NCBI GenBank assembly: GCA_965222655.1
Contig: CBDCUP010000022.1
Location: 124,001-188,000 of the forward strand
Direction: 5' to 3'
Source: CAUZIZ01 sp965222655
GTDB taxonomy: Bacteria; Acidobacteriota; UBA6911; RPQK01; JAJDTT01
Length of the DNA: 64,000 nt
The notes beneath the pieces are model-generated. The model was given only the letters and a program-made list of their open reading frames with translations, did no database searches and had not been told where the DNA came from. Positions 53,874 through 62,075 of this stretch are shown here, piece after piece. Position numbers and translations under genes: made by a program. The stretch's first letter is position 1. Every line of letters begins with the position of its first letter.

Positions 53874-54941
53874 GTGTCTTCTAGCGCCCAGGTCACGCTT
53901 GAACTCACACCCCAGAGCCCGCTGGATATCATCGACGTCAACGAGCGAGTCAGCGATCAGTTTGGCGACCCTCTTTCCGACTACTCAAAGACCCTCTACT
54001 ACTCCTACCATACGACCGCCGGTTATTTTGACCAGAATCTGTGCGCGCAACTCGGCCATAGCAGTGAAGCCCTACGTGCCTTCGTCGAGACGTTTCTCAG
54101 GCTGTTTCCGCCCAAAGGCACCTATCGCCATGACCAGCTTCACCTGCGACATGAGCTAAACGATGAAGAACGGAAACAGGAGCCTCTCAACGCCCACTCC
54201 CACCTCGCCTTCATCAGTTCCGGTCTAGCCAACTGTGCGGTCTATCCGAATCGACCCCGAGTTCCGGTCTATTTCGTGGACCTGGATGGTATCTGGAAAG
54301 ACGTGAAACGTCGTCGCCTCACCACCGTCGTCGGCTTCAACCAGGAAAGGGTCGTCGACCGAAGGAGACTTTCGATTCCCGTCTCCAGCCACCCGGTGGA
54401 CTCGGTCAATCTCAAAGATTCCCGCCTGGGTTTTTCCGACTCGCTCGAGGAGCTGGTCGATCAGCTGGGGATCACCACGGGGAGAATTGACATCGCTCTT
54501 GCCCCCGAAGAGCAGCATGCAGGCCTTACCGTGAATGAGTACGAAACCCTCCTGATGAAACACGATCTGGCTGAAGTACTAGGCAATCCACTAGGCTTCA
54601 TGGCAGAAAAGGGCAAACATCTGCTTGGAGATCCCAGAGCAATCCCCGCCAAGGCCATGGACTACGCCAAGTACGATCTGGTTCGGGTGATCAACGAAGT
54701 GGTGGACGCCCTGGGCTTGGGTAATTCCGCCTTCGAACGGCTGGTAAACCGATTTCTAGCGGCTCCAGCTGGACATTTCCTGGGCATGAAGCGATCGCTC
54801 AGCCTACTGATCTCTGACAAGGATGGAGACGGTAAGGGCTCGATCGTTGAAGGCACCTACCAGAGTCCCATCCTGGTTCAATGGGAAAAGGCCAAGGCCG
54901 ACGCCCGGCAACTCGACGTCACCCTCGTTCGCTTTGAATAG
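53874..54941 (+). CDS. Protein with two YjbQ/UPF0047-like domains in tandem
   Basis: A 355-aa protein. Residues about 1-155 align with YjbQ motifs: YHTTAGYFDQN, LRAFVETFLRLFPPKGTYRHD, LNAHSHLAFISSGLANCAVY and VYFVDLDGIW. Residues about 165-355 repeat the pattern in weaker form: QHAGLTVNEYETLLMKHDL, AGHFLGMKRSLSLLISDKDG and ILVQWEKAKADARQLDVTLV. The key His of each motif is kept in both halves. Single-domain YjbQ has weak thiamine-phosphate synthase activity. The GTG start follows GGGAGGAGAG. It lies 78 bp before the GcvPA-like gene on the same strand. The domain call is from recalled family sequence. Confidence 0.65.
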   Translation: MSSSAQVTLELTPQSPLDIIDVNERVSDQFGDPLSDYSKTLYYSYHTTAGYFDQNLCAQLGHSSEALRAFVETFLRLFPPKGTYRHDQLHLRHELNDEERKQEPLNAHSHLAFISSGLANCAVYPNRPRVPVYFVDLDGIWKDVKRRRLTTVVGFNQERVVDRRRLSIPVSSHPVDSVNLKDSRLGFSDSLEELVDQLGITTGRIDIALAPEEQHAGLTVNEYETLLMKHDLAEVLGNPLGFMAEKGKHLLGDPRAIPAKAMDYAKYDLVRVINEVVDALGLGNSAFERLVNRFLAAPAGHFLGMKRSLSLLISDKDGDGKGSIVEGTYQSPILVQWEKAKADARQLDVTLVRFE

Positions 54942-55019
54942 GCCATCAACTGAATTCTTGATAAGGTCAGGGGGGCTTGCCGTTTTCAGGTAGTAGTCCG
55001 CTTCAGATGGAGAGACGCA

Positions 55020-56423
55020 ATGAGTGAAAGCCGAATTGTCTATCCCTACATTCCGAATTCGGTTCCTGAGATCAAAGCTCAGATGCTTGAGGAAGTGGGC
55101 GCTAGCGATATCACAGACCTTTACTCGGAGATCCCGGAGCACCTCAAGATTCAAGGAGAGATGAACCTGCCGGAGCCGATCCTGGACGAGTACTCCTTGA
55201 GACGACATGTGGAAGGACTGCTTGGCAAGAATCAACACTGCAAAGACTACTTGAGCTTTCTGGGTGCGGGCTGCGCCCAACACTTCGTGCCGGCGGTCTG
55301 TGACGAGATCAACGGCCGCGGCGAGTTCCTAACTGCATACGTCGGCGAGTCCTACGCCGATCACGGTAAATGGCAGGCCCTGTTCGAATACGCCAGCCTC
55401 ATGGGTGAGCTCCTCGACATGGACATCCTGAGCTGCCCGCTCTATGACGGCACCGCCGCCGCGGGAACAGCCCTGCGCATGTCGTCTCGAGTGAGAGGTC
55501 GGGGCCAGGTCCTGCTGCCTCGGTCCATGAGTCCCGATACGCTAGCGGTGGTGAGAAACTACCTGGGCGGCATCGGCGCCCCTCAGGTTGCCATCGAGAT
55601 GATCGATTTCAATGCAGAAACCGGCCTGCTCGACCTCGAGGATTTGAAATCGAAGATCTCCGACGCCACCGCTGCGGTCCTGATCGAGAACCCGTCTTAT
55701 CTGGGTTTGATCGAAACCCAAGCCAGCGAGATCGGAGCCATCGCCAGAGAGGCCGGGGCCGATCTCATCGTCCAGACGGATCCTATCTCCCTGGGGGCAA
55801 TTGCTCCCCCGGCCCACTACGGCGCCAATTTTGCCTGCGGTGATTTCCAACCTCTGGGTATGCACATGCAGTGCGGAGGGGGTCAAGGCGGCTTTGTAGC
55901 GGCTCACGATGACATGAAGTACATCGCTGAGTTTAAGGACCTCATGTTTGGTCTTACCGAGACCGTAAAAGAGGGTGAGTGGGGATTCGGAGAGGTTCTC
56001 TATGATCGGACTTCCTACGGCTCGCGGGAGAAGGGAAAGGAATACACCGGCACGACCACTGGACTCCTGGCCATCACCGCCGGCGTGTACTTGAGCCTGA
56101 TGGGGCCGAAAGGCATGGAGGAGGTCAGCCAGACCATCATGCAGAAGAGCCAGTACGCAGCGATGGGTATTTCCGGGATCCCAGGGGTTGAGCTGGCATT
56201 CAGCACCCCCTTCTTCAAAGAATTCGTCGTCAATTTCGATAACACCGGGATAAGCGTAGCAGACGTGAACAAGAGACTGCTCCAGCACAAGATCTTCGGT
56301 GGCAAGGACATATCGGCTGAATTTCCAGAGCTCGGCCAGAGTGCCCTCTACTGCATTACTGAGATCATGACTCAAGAAGACATCGACGGGCTGGTCCAGG
56401 CCCTGAGATCATCAACCCAGTAA
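55020..56423 (+). CDS. gcvPA: GcvPA-like protein (glycine dehydrogenase subunit 1 family, divergent)
   Basis: A 467-aa fold-type I PLP-enzyme subunit. LSFLGAGCAQHFVPAV, LFEYASLMGELLDMD, LYDGTAAAGTALRM and QTDPISLGAIAPPAHYGANF show its descent from the N-terminal half of glycine decarboxylase. But the usual TPYQPE..QG stretch reads AYVGESYADHGK at about 106-117, and the PLSFGGP-type loop is HMQCGGGQGGFVA near 280. In GcvP these regions line the active site. No gcvT or gcvH is in the window. It may act on another substrate; by name alone it would be called glycine dehydrogenase subunit 1. Confidence 0.8.
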   Translation: MSESRIVYPYIPNSVPEIKAQMLEEVGASDITDLYSEIPEHLKIQGEMNLPEPILDEYSLRRHVEGLLGKNQHCKDYLSFLGAGCAQHFVPAVCDEINGRGEFLTAYVGESYADHGKWQALFEYASLMGELLDMDILSCPLYDGTAAAGTALRMSSRVRGRGQVLLPRSMSPDTLAVVRNYLGGIGAPQVAIEMIDFNAETGLLDLEDLKSKISDATAAVLIENPSYLGLIETQASEIGAIAREAGADLIVQTDPISLGAIAPPAHYGANFACGDFQPLGMHMQCGGGQGGFVAAHDDMKYIAEFKDLMFGLTETVKEGEWGFGEVLYDRTSYGSREKGKEYTGTTTGLLAITAGVYLSLMGPKGMEEVSQTIMQKSQYAAMGISGIPGVELAFSTPFFKEFVVNFDNTGISVADVNKRLLQHKIFGGKDISAEFPELGQSALYCITEIMTQEDIDGLVQALRSSTQ

Positions 56424-56473
56424 GCTGGAAGCATCGCATAAGACTCGACGAGGGCGCGAGAGGATAGATTGCC

Positions 56474-58030
56474 ATGGGTAGGGATAGTGAAACACTGCTC
56501 AGAAAATTTCACCAGGCCAGATGGGACGAAGAAATCATCTTCGAACAGAGTGTCCCTGGGGAGCGAGGGGTCCTGGTACCCAAGGCCGAATCCCAGATCC
56601 AGGACGCCGTCGGAGATGGAGTGTCAGTAATCCCAGACAACCTGAGAAGAAAAACGCCGGCAGCGCTGCCGGAAGTGAACCAGGTCAGGGTCAACCGCCA
56701 CTTCATGAGGTTGTCGCAAGAGACCCTGGGTACCGATGTAACCATCGACATCAGCCAGGGGACCTGTACCATGAAGTATAGTCCCAAGGTACAAGAGCAC
56801 ATTGCGACCCGTGATCCCGGCGTGGCTGAGGTCCATCCGCTGCAGGATGTGGATACCATCCAGGGAATCCTCGAGATCTACTACCACCTGGAGGAGTTCC
56901 TTCGGGAGATCTCAGGGCTGGAGTATTTTACGTTTCAGCCGGGAGGGGGCGCCCAGGCAGTCTATACCAATGCCAGCATCATCAGGGCGTACCACGCCTC
57001 CAGAGGCGATCATCAGCGTGACGAAATCATAACCACCATGTTCTCGCATCCCTGTGACGCCGCTTCGCCCGCTACGGCTGGATACAAGGTGATCACACTG
57101 ATGCCCGACAGCGGCGGCTATCCGGACCTGGGAGCACTGAAGGCAGCTGTATCCGAGCGCACCGCGGGCATCTTCATGACCAACCCGGAAGATACGGGGA
57201 TCTACAATTCCAACATCGAGGAGTACGTGAAGTCTGCCCACGGTGTGGGAGCCCTCTGCGCCTACGATCAGGCCAACGCCAACGGTATGCTGGGCATTGC
57301 CCGAGCCAGGGAGGCGGGCTTCGATCTGTGCCATTTCAACGTTCACAAGACGTTCTCCACTCCTCACTGCTGCATGGGACCCGCTATGGGCGTGGTGGGG
57401 GTTAAGACCGAGCTCGCAAAGTTCCTTCCTACACCCACGGTCGAGTTCGACGGCGAGCGTTATTCCCTGAACTACGACCACCCCGAGAGCATCGGGAAGG
57501 TTAGATCCTTCTGGGGCAACGCTGCCATCGCCGTGAAAGCGTATGCCTGGATCATGCAGCTCGGCGCAGCCGGCTTGAGAGAAGCCGCAGAGTGCGCCGT
57601 CCTCAACAACAACTACATGGAAAAGAAGCTCAGGGAAGTACCTGGTGTCGTGGTGCAGTATGCCGAGGGCAAACGACGGATGGAACAGGTTCGATACAGC
57701 TGGGATAAGCTGCAAAAGGATACCGGAGTCGGTACTGACGACGTCAACCGAAGGCTGATTGACTACGGCATCCAGCACTACTGGACCAGCCATCACCCCT
57801 GGATCGTGCCAGAGCCCTTCACCCTCGAACCCTGCGAGTCCTACTCCAAAGACGACATCGATGAATACGTCGCGGCCCTCCGTCAGATCTCGAAAGAAGC
57901 CTACGAGAATCCGGATCTGGTCAAGAACGCTCCCCACAACTCGGCCGTTCACCGGGTGCCGGCACCGAGCATTGATGAACCCGAAAGGATTGCCGTGACC
58001 TGGCGCCAGTATCAGAGGAAGCGGAAGTGA
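56474..58030 (+). CDS. gcvPB: GcvPB-like PLP enzyme (glycine dehydrogenase subunit 2 family, divergent)
   Basis: A 518-aa protein carrying the PLP lysine. FNVHKTFSTPH places Lys292 as the Schiff-base residue. Immediately after it, the family's GGGGPG loop is replaced by CCMGPAMG (Cys299-Cys300). IDISQGTCTMKYSPK, TFQPGGGAQAVYTNA and NPEDTGIYN also differ in detail from standard GcvPB. Together with the upstream subunit it should form the P-protein-type heterodimer. The 50-bp gap suggests an operon. The reaction may be glycine cleavage or a related decarboxylation; the loop change favours the latter. Confidence 0.8.
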   Translation: MGRDSETLLRKFHQARWDEEIIFEQSVPGERGVLVPKAESQIQDAVGDGVSVIPDNLRRKTPAALPEVNQVRVNRHFMRLSQETLGTDVTIDISQGTCTMKYSPKVQEHIATRDPGVAEVHPLQDVDTIQGILEIYYHLEEFLREISGLEYFTFQPGGGAQAVYTNASIIRAYHASRGDHQRDEIITTMFSHPCDAASPATAGYKVITLMPDSGGYPDLGALKAAVSERTAGIFMTNPEDTGIYNSNIEEYVKSAHGVGALCAYDQANANGMLGIARAREAGFDLCHFNVHKTFSTPHCCMGPAMGVVGVKTELAKFLPTPTVEFDGERYSLNYDHPESIGKVRSFWGNAAIAVKAYAWIMQLGAAGLREAAECAVLNNNYMEKKLREVPGVVVQYAEGKRRMEQVRYSWDKLQKDTGVGTDDVNRRLIDYGIQHYWTSHHPWIVPEPFTLEPCESYSKDDIDEYVAALRQISKEAYENPDLVKNAPHNSAVHRVPAPSIDEPERIAVTWRQYQRKRK

Positions 58031-58080
58031 GCAGTGAACAGTGAGGAGTGAGCAGTGATGCAGTGAGCAGTACCGGAGGC
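58026..58080 (+). repeat. Short degenerate GTGAGCAGT repeats
   Basis: Five to six imperfect units of (A/G)(G)TGAGCAGTG directly after the GcvPB stop. The rest of the gap to 58234 shows a fragment resembling repeat C (AAAGTTTCTCCCCGAATGAT at 58178-58197) but no gene. Confidence 0.6.
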
Positions 58081-58234
58081 AGCTTTAGCCAACCGCGAGT
58101 GACGTGACTTGTCAGCAGTATGAGCTCAAGTTCCGAGGAGCGACCGGTCAGCAGCACAATCTCCCCCGGGCTCAACCAAAGTTTCTCCCCGAATGATCCG
58201 GCCGCGACTGAGCTGAATCCAACACCACACGCCA

Positions 58235-59359
58235 ATGCCGATGAAGAAGCTCGGTGTCATCGTCAATCCAGTGGCTGGAATGGGCGGAAGAGTAGGACTC
58301 AAGGGCAGTGACGGCGCTGAAATCCTGCGGCGCGCACGGGAGTTGGGCGCCCGCAGCGAGTCTTCACAGCGAACCGTCTCCGCGCTCACGCGCCTCTTCA
58401 AACTTCAGGACCAGATCACAATCTTCACTTACCCCGGAGAGATGGGAGAGGATACCTGCCGCCAGGCGGGCTTCTCTCCGACCGTGATCGGCTCTATCGA
58501 CAGCGGTCAGACCACGCCCGAAGACACGGTTCGCGCAGCTCGCGATATGGCGTCTCAGGGAGTGGACCTGATGCTCTTCGCGGGAGGAGACGGGACTGCC
58601 CGGGATATCTACCGCGCAGTGGAAGAGACAGTACCTGCCCTCGGCATTCCGTCAGGGGTGAAGATCCACTCTGCGGTCTACGCGGTCACGCCCCGAGCCG
58701 CCGGCGAAGTTGCCACGATGTTCCTGGAAGGCAGACTGATGGCCATCCGTGAGGCCGAGGTCATGGACATCGACGAGGACGCGTTTCGGGCGGGCGTCGT
58801 CAAGGCAAAGCTATACGGCTATCTTCGGGTTCCCGAGGAAAACAGATTCGTTCAAAGCGTCAAGGCGGGCAGCGGCGTCTCGGAGAAGGAAGCGCTGCAG
58901 GGAATCGCATCGGACGTGGTCGGCCTCATGACCGATTCGGATCGCTACTTCATCATCGGTCCCGGGACCACCACCAGAAGCATCATGGATGCCCTCGGAC
59001 TCGGGAACACCCTGCTGGGAGTCGACGTCGTACACAGAGGAGAAGTCGTGGCTAGCGACGTCTCCGAGAGCCAGCTCCTGGAACTGATCCCAGGGAACAA
59101 AGCCAAGATCATTCTGACCATCATCGGGGGACAGGGACACCTGTTCGGCCGCGGCAATCAACAGCTCAGCCCGCGCATCATCCGCGAGGTGGGGCGAGAG
59201 AACATCATCGTGATCGCCACCAAGGAAAAACTCACCGCCCTGACCGGTAAGCCACTGTTGGTGGACACCGGAGATGAAGCTCTCAATGAAGCGTTGAGCG
59301 GATACATCAGAGTCACCACCGGATATGCCGACTACGTCATGTATCCCGTCGGTTTCTAG
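58235..59359 (+). CDS. ATP-NAD kinase-family protein (AcoX type)
   Basis: A 374-aa protein of the NAD kinase/AcoX superfamily. IVNPVAGMGGRVGLKGSDG is the N-terminal motif of AcoX-like members, FAGGDGTARDIY the GGDGT nucleotide motif, and PALGIPSGVKIHSAVYAVTP the following conserved strand. IIGPGTTTRSIMDALG and GGQGHLFGRGNQQLSP are typical of the C-terminal half. AcoX occurs in acetoin catabolic operons, yet its exact reaction is unknown. Here it follows divergent GcvP-like genes. The start may be ATG 58235 or the ATG two codons later. Confidence 0.8.
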   Translation: MPMKKLGVIVNPVAGMGGRVGLKGSDGAEILRRARELGARSESSQRTVSALTRLFKLQDQITIFTYPGEMGEDTCRQAGFSPTVIGSIDSGQTTPEDTVRAARDMASQGVDLMLFAGGDGTARDIYRAVEETVPALGIPSGVKIHSAVYAVTPRAAGEVATMFLEGRLMAIREAEVMDIDEDAFRAGVVKAKLYGYLRVPEENRFVQSVKAGSGVSEKEALQGIASDVVGLMTDSDRYFIIGPGTTTRSIMDALGLGNTLLGVDVVHRGEVVASDVSESQLLELIPGNKAKIILTIIGGQGHLFGRGNQQLSPRIIREVGRENIIVIATKEKLTALTGKPLLVDTGDEALNEALSGYIRVTTGYADYVMYPVGF

Positions 59360-59696
59360 GGTTGGAAATACACATCAGGGTCCGGTAGATAGTCAGTGGA
59401 TTTAGAGAAGAAAGATCGTCCAAGGTGTAGCCTTGAGAGGCTCCACTCAACCCTTTGATCTCGAGGGCCCAGGTCCGCGTGTCCACCTTCTCTGGATAGG
59501 TGGGATTGATGGACACCCGGTAGAACTCTGGGTTGGGTGTGATGAAGCGTCTGGGTCGTTCCACCAGATCGAGCGGCTGCTCCCGCCACCAGCGATAGGC
59601 GAAGGAACCTGCTATCCCCAGACCGGAGGCAATCAAAAAGATTCTACGGCCAAAGCCCCCTCGACTCCGGCTGAGATGCTTGCCAACGTCGAACAT
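59360..59696 (-). pseudogene. Truncated sulfite oxidase-like molybdopterin oxidoreductase (MsrP/YedY type), N-terminal third only
   Basis: About 112 codons remain. GRRIFLIASGLGIAG is a twin-arginine-like signal/anchor. FITPNPEFYRVSINP and WALEIKGLSG, then RTLMCISNP are the start of the molybdopterin-binding domain, where the cofactor Cys lies in CISN. The family's next segment is missing: after CISNP the frame runs into the 3' end of the AcoX-like gene and stops. A deletion or rearrangement has removed at least half the gene. It cannot make an active enzyme. Confidence 0.75.
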
Positions 59697-59702
59697 AGAA
59701 TC

Positions 59703-59885
59703 CTAGCCCGCATTTCTCATCGCTGGTCTACTGCGTCGCCGCAAACATCCGTCCTGGCTGTGTTATACTCTCTCGGCCTCCTCGACGTACTGCACGAGTA
59801 CGACTGCGGGGGCCTCGGTCGCAAACCTTGCCAGGACGGCCCTTGCGGCGCCTCGCTACGACAAGCGATGAGAAATCCGGGCTAG
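59703..59885 (-). mobile_element. Repeat A copy 4
   Basis: 183 bp between CTAG (59703-59706) and CTAG (59882-59885), inverted relative to copy 1 and highly similar to it. The right CTAG supplies the TAG stop of the capA-like gene (59884-59882 on the minus strand), mirroring copy 1 at 458-460. Confidence 0.82.
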
Positions 59886-60985
59886 GGGGATGGGAGATCC
59901 GGGCTCGAGCCGATGCTCCTCTCCTCCTGCTGCAGCGAGACCCAGACCTTCTCTTCCCGCTCGACCAACTTGGTATCGAAGGCTTCGGACAATCGCTTGA
60001 TGCGGTCGACGATCTCCCGATAGTCGCTTCCACTTGCCCGGTTGACCTGCATGTTGGAAATCAGCGTCGGAATCAATTCCACGCTCCTGATGCCCGTGAC
60101 ACTGGCCCGAACCAGAGCTAAGAAAGACTGGTCATTTCGAAGCTCAGGAGTCACACGATAGTCGTCGACGAAACCTCCATTGTCATAAAAAATGATACCT
60201 CCTCGATAGACTTCAATGCCTTGTGGTATGTGCGCACTATGTCCATGAAGGACATCGACCCCTGCCTCCACCAAACGGTGGGCAAAGCGCACAAAGGACT
60301 GGGCAGGCTCCCTCCTCATGTTGGGTCCCCAATGGATGCTCACGATCAAGAAGTCGACCTTGCCCGCCACCTCTTTCACCTGAGATTCCAGCCGCTGTGG
60401 TTCGAATACCGAAACGAAGTGGGTACCCGGCCGGGTGGACCCGGCCTCCCAGAGCGGCTCGTTGTCGGTACAGCCGAGAATCCCAACCCTGATTCCACCT
60501 ATTTCCACGATCAACGGCTCTCGAGCCTTGGCACTAGAAAAGCCAGCGCCGACATGAGCTATTTCGGCCCGGTCCAATGAGTCGATTGTCTCTCGCATCC
60601 CTTCAAAACCAAAATCGAGGATGTGATTGTTGGCCAGATTGCACACCTTGATCCGCGCCTCCAGCAGCGATTTCACCCGGTCAGGAGGAGCCTTGAAATT
60701 GAAGGTCTTGGGAGTCTTCTTGGTGCTCAGGGTGAGTGTGGTCTCCAAGTTGACCAGATTTAGATGGGTGCTCTGAAGGATCGGAAGCATATCTCCCCAG
60801 GGATAGAGGTAGCCTTTCTCTCCGATGGCCTCGCTGACCAGACGGCCCAGCATGGTATCGCCGGCCAGACCCAGCACAACCTCTTCGGGCGCTTGAGTCC
60901 GGGCGTTCTGAGCCATCGCCAAAAGGGTCGAGGAGACTGCTAACAGGGTCAGCACCTCGAGAAAGCGGGTGGGAAAGCCGCTCAT
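59882..60985 (-). CDS. CapA-family protein (PGA_cap metallophosphatase-like)
   Basis: A 367-aa protein with a signal peptide or anchor (about 1-27). VLGLAGDTMLGR, LVNLETTLTLS, CNLANNHILDFGFEGM, FLIVSIHWGPNM and DVLHGHSAHIPQGIEVYRG are the motif series of the poly-gamma-glutamate capsule-type metallophosphatase family. Members occur in capsule synthesis and in many unrelated loci. Its ATG overlaps the upstream 3-hydroxyacyl-CoA dehydrogenase TGA (ATGA), so they are coupled. Its stop codon lies inside repeat A4. Confidence 0.85.
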   Translation of the reverse strand: MSGFPTRFLEVLTLLAVSSTLLAMAQNARTQAPEEVVLGLAGDTMLGRLVSEAIGEKGYLYPWGDMLPILQSTHLNLVNLETTLTLSTKKTPKTFNFKAPPDRVKSLLEARIKVCNLANNHILDFGFEGMRETIDSLDRAEIAHVGAGFSSAKAREPLIVEIGGIRVGILGCTDNEPLWEAGSTRPGTHFVSVFEPQRLESQVKEVAGKVDFLIVSIHWGPNMRREPAQSFVRFAHRLVEAGVDVLHGHSAHIPQGIEVYRGGIIFYDNGGFVDDYRVTPELRNDQSFLALVRASVTGIRSVELIPTLISNMQVNRASGSDYREIVDRIKRLSEAFDTKLVEREEKVWVSLQQEERSIGSSPDLPSP

Positions 60986-61962
60986 GGTGTCGACCCGGAG
61001 ACTGAATCCAGGGGCTCGCGCTCCTTGGACTTTATGCCAAGCAGCTTCAGCAGCTTCTCGTCTCTCTGCGCAAGGATGTGTTGAGCTCTACCTTCAGGAT
61101 ATTCATAGAAGCCCGATCCACTCTTGGCTCCCAGATTTCCAGCAGCGACCAAATCCTTGAGCACCTTCTGGGACTGCTTGGCATCGCACAGTTCGTGATT
61201 CAAATAGCCGGCTACCGTGTTGAAAACGTCCAGTCCGCCCAGGTCGGCCGTCTCGAGGGGTCCCAACAAGGCCCAGCGGAGCCCCAGTCCATGTTTCATA
61301 GCGGCATCGACGTCGGCAGCTGAGGCTACCCCTTCTTCCACCAGGTATAGCGCCTCGCGGATAATCGCCATCTGGAGCCGAGCGGCCACAAAACCGGGAA
61401 TCTCCTTCTGCACCAGCAGCGGATGCTTGCCGACGTGTCGCATCAGTTTCATTAGAAGGCAACAGGTTGAATCCGAAGTTTCCGCCCCCCGGATGATCTC
61501 CACGGCCGGGATGATATGAGGCGGATTGAAGAAGTGCACTCCCGCAAATCGCTCACGCCGAGAGACCCGATCCGCGATTCCAGAGATGCTCAAACCTGTC
61601 GTATCGGTGGTCATCAAGGTTTCTTTGCTGCAGATCCCGTCCAGTCGACCGAACAGCTCCTGCTTGGCTTCGAGATCCTCGGTAATCGACTCGGAAACCA
61701 GGTCCACCGAAGCCAGATCTCGCAGTTCCGCGACGGGACGAATTCGATCGAGGGAGGCCTGGGCCTCGGCCTCGGTGAGAGTCCCATTTCGAATCAGGGT
61801 TACCTGACTGGCTCGAATCTGCTCTAGGCCGCTCTCGATCCGCGATCGGGATCGGTTGTACCAGGCAACCTGATAGCCGGACTGGGCAAAGAGGTGAGCA
61901 ATCCCGGTTCCCATCGTCCCCGCGCCCACCACACCGATCTGCTTGATTGCTGACATCTCCAT
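60982..61962 (-). CDS. 3-hydroxyacyl-CoA dehydrogenase
   Basis: A 326-aa NAD-dependent enzyme oxidising L-3-hydroxyacyl-CoA in fatty acid or butanoate-type pathways. VVGAGTMGTGIAHLFAQSG is the Rossmann motif; VHFFNPPHIIPAVEIIRG holds the catalytic His; EIPGFVAARLQMAIIREALYL begins the C-terminal domain; GSGFYEYPEG ends it. AGGAGG five bases before ATG 61962 decides the start (an in-frame ATG at 61956 follows). Coupled to capA downstream. Divergent from the Gfo/Idh/MocA gene. Confidence 0.92.
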   Translation of the reverse strand: MEMSAIKQIGVVGAGTMGTGIAHLFAQSGYQVAWYNRSRSRIESGLEQIRASQVTLIRNGTLTEAEAQASLDRIRPVAELRDLASVDLVSESITEDLEAKQELFGRLDGICSKETLMTTDTTGLSISGIADRVSRRERFAGVHFFNPPHIIPAVEIIRGAETSDSTCCLLMKLMRHVGKHPLLVQKEIPGFVAARLQMAIIREALYLVEEGVASAADVDAAMKHGLGLRWALLGPLETADLGGLDVFNTVAGYLNHELCDAKQSQKVLKDLVAAGNLGAKSGSGFYEYPEGRAQHILAQRDEKLLKLLGIKSKEREPLDSVSGSTP

Positions 61963-62075
61963 TGGATCCTCCTGGGGCCAGACTCCTGAGCCGATGACTG
62001 GGGCCAGTCTACCGAAAACCAACCGCTCTGGGCAGTTGACCAATACCCCAAGGGGAGGATAGCCTCGACCCTTGG

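Noticed and set aside
54942..55019. Glycine riboswitch before the GcvPA-like gene
   Set aside because: Only 78 bp and no paired aptamer-like architecture is visible.
58026..58080. Possible CRISPR or regulatory array of GTGAGCAGT units
   Set aside because: Units are contiguous, degenerate and without spacers; a simple tandem repeat.
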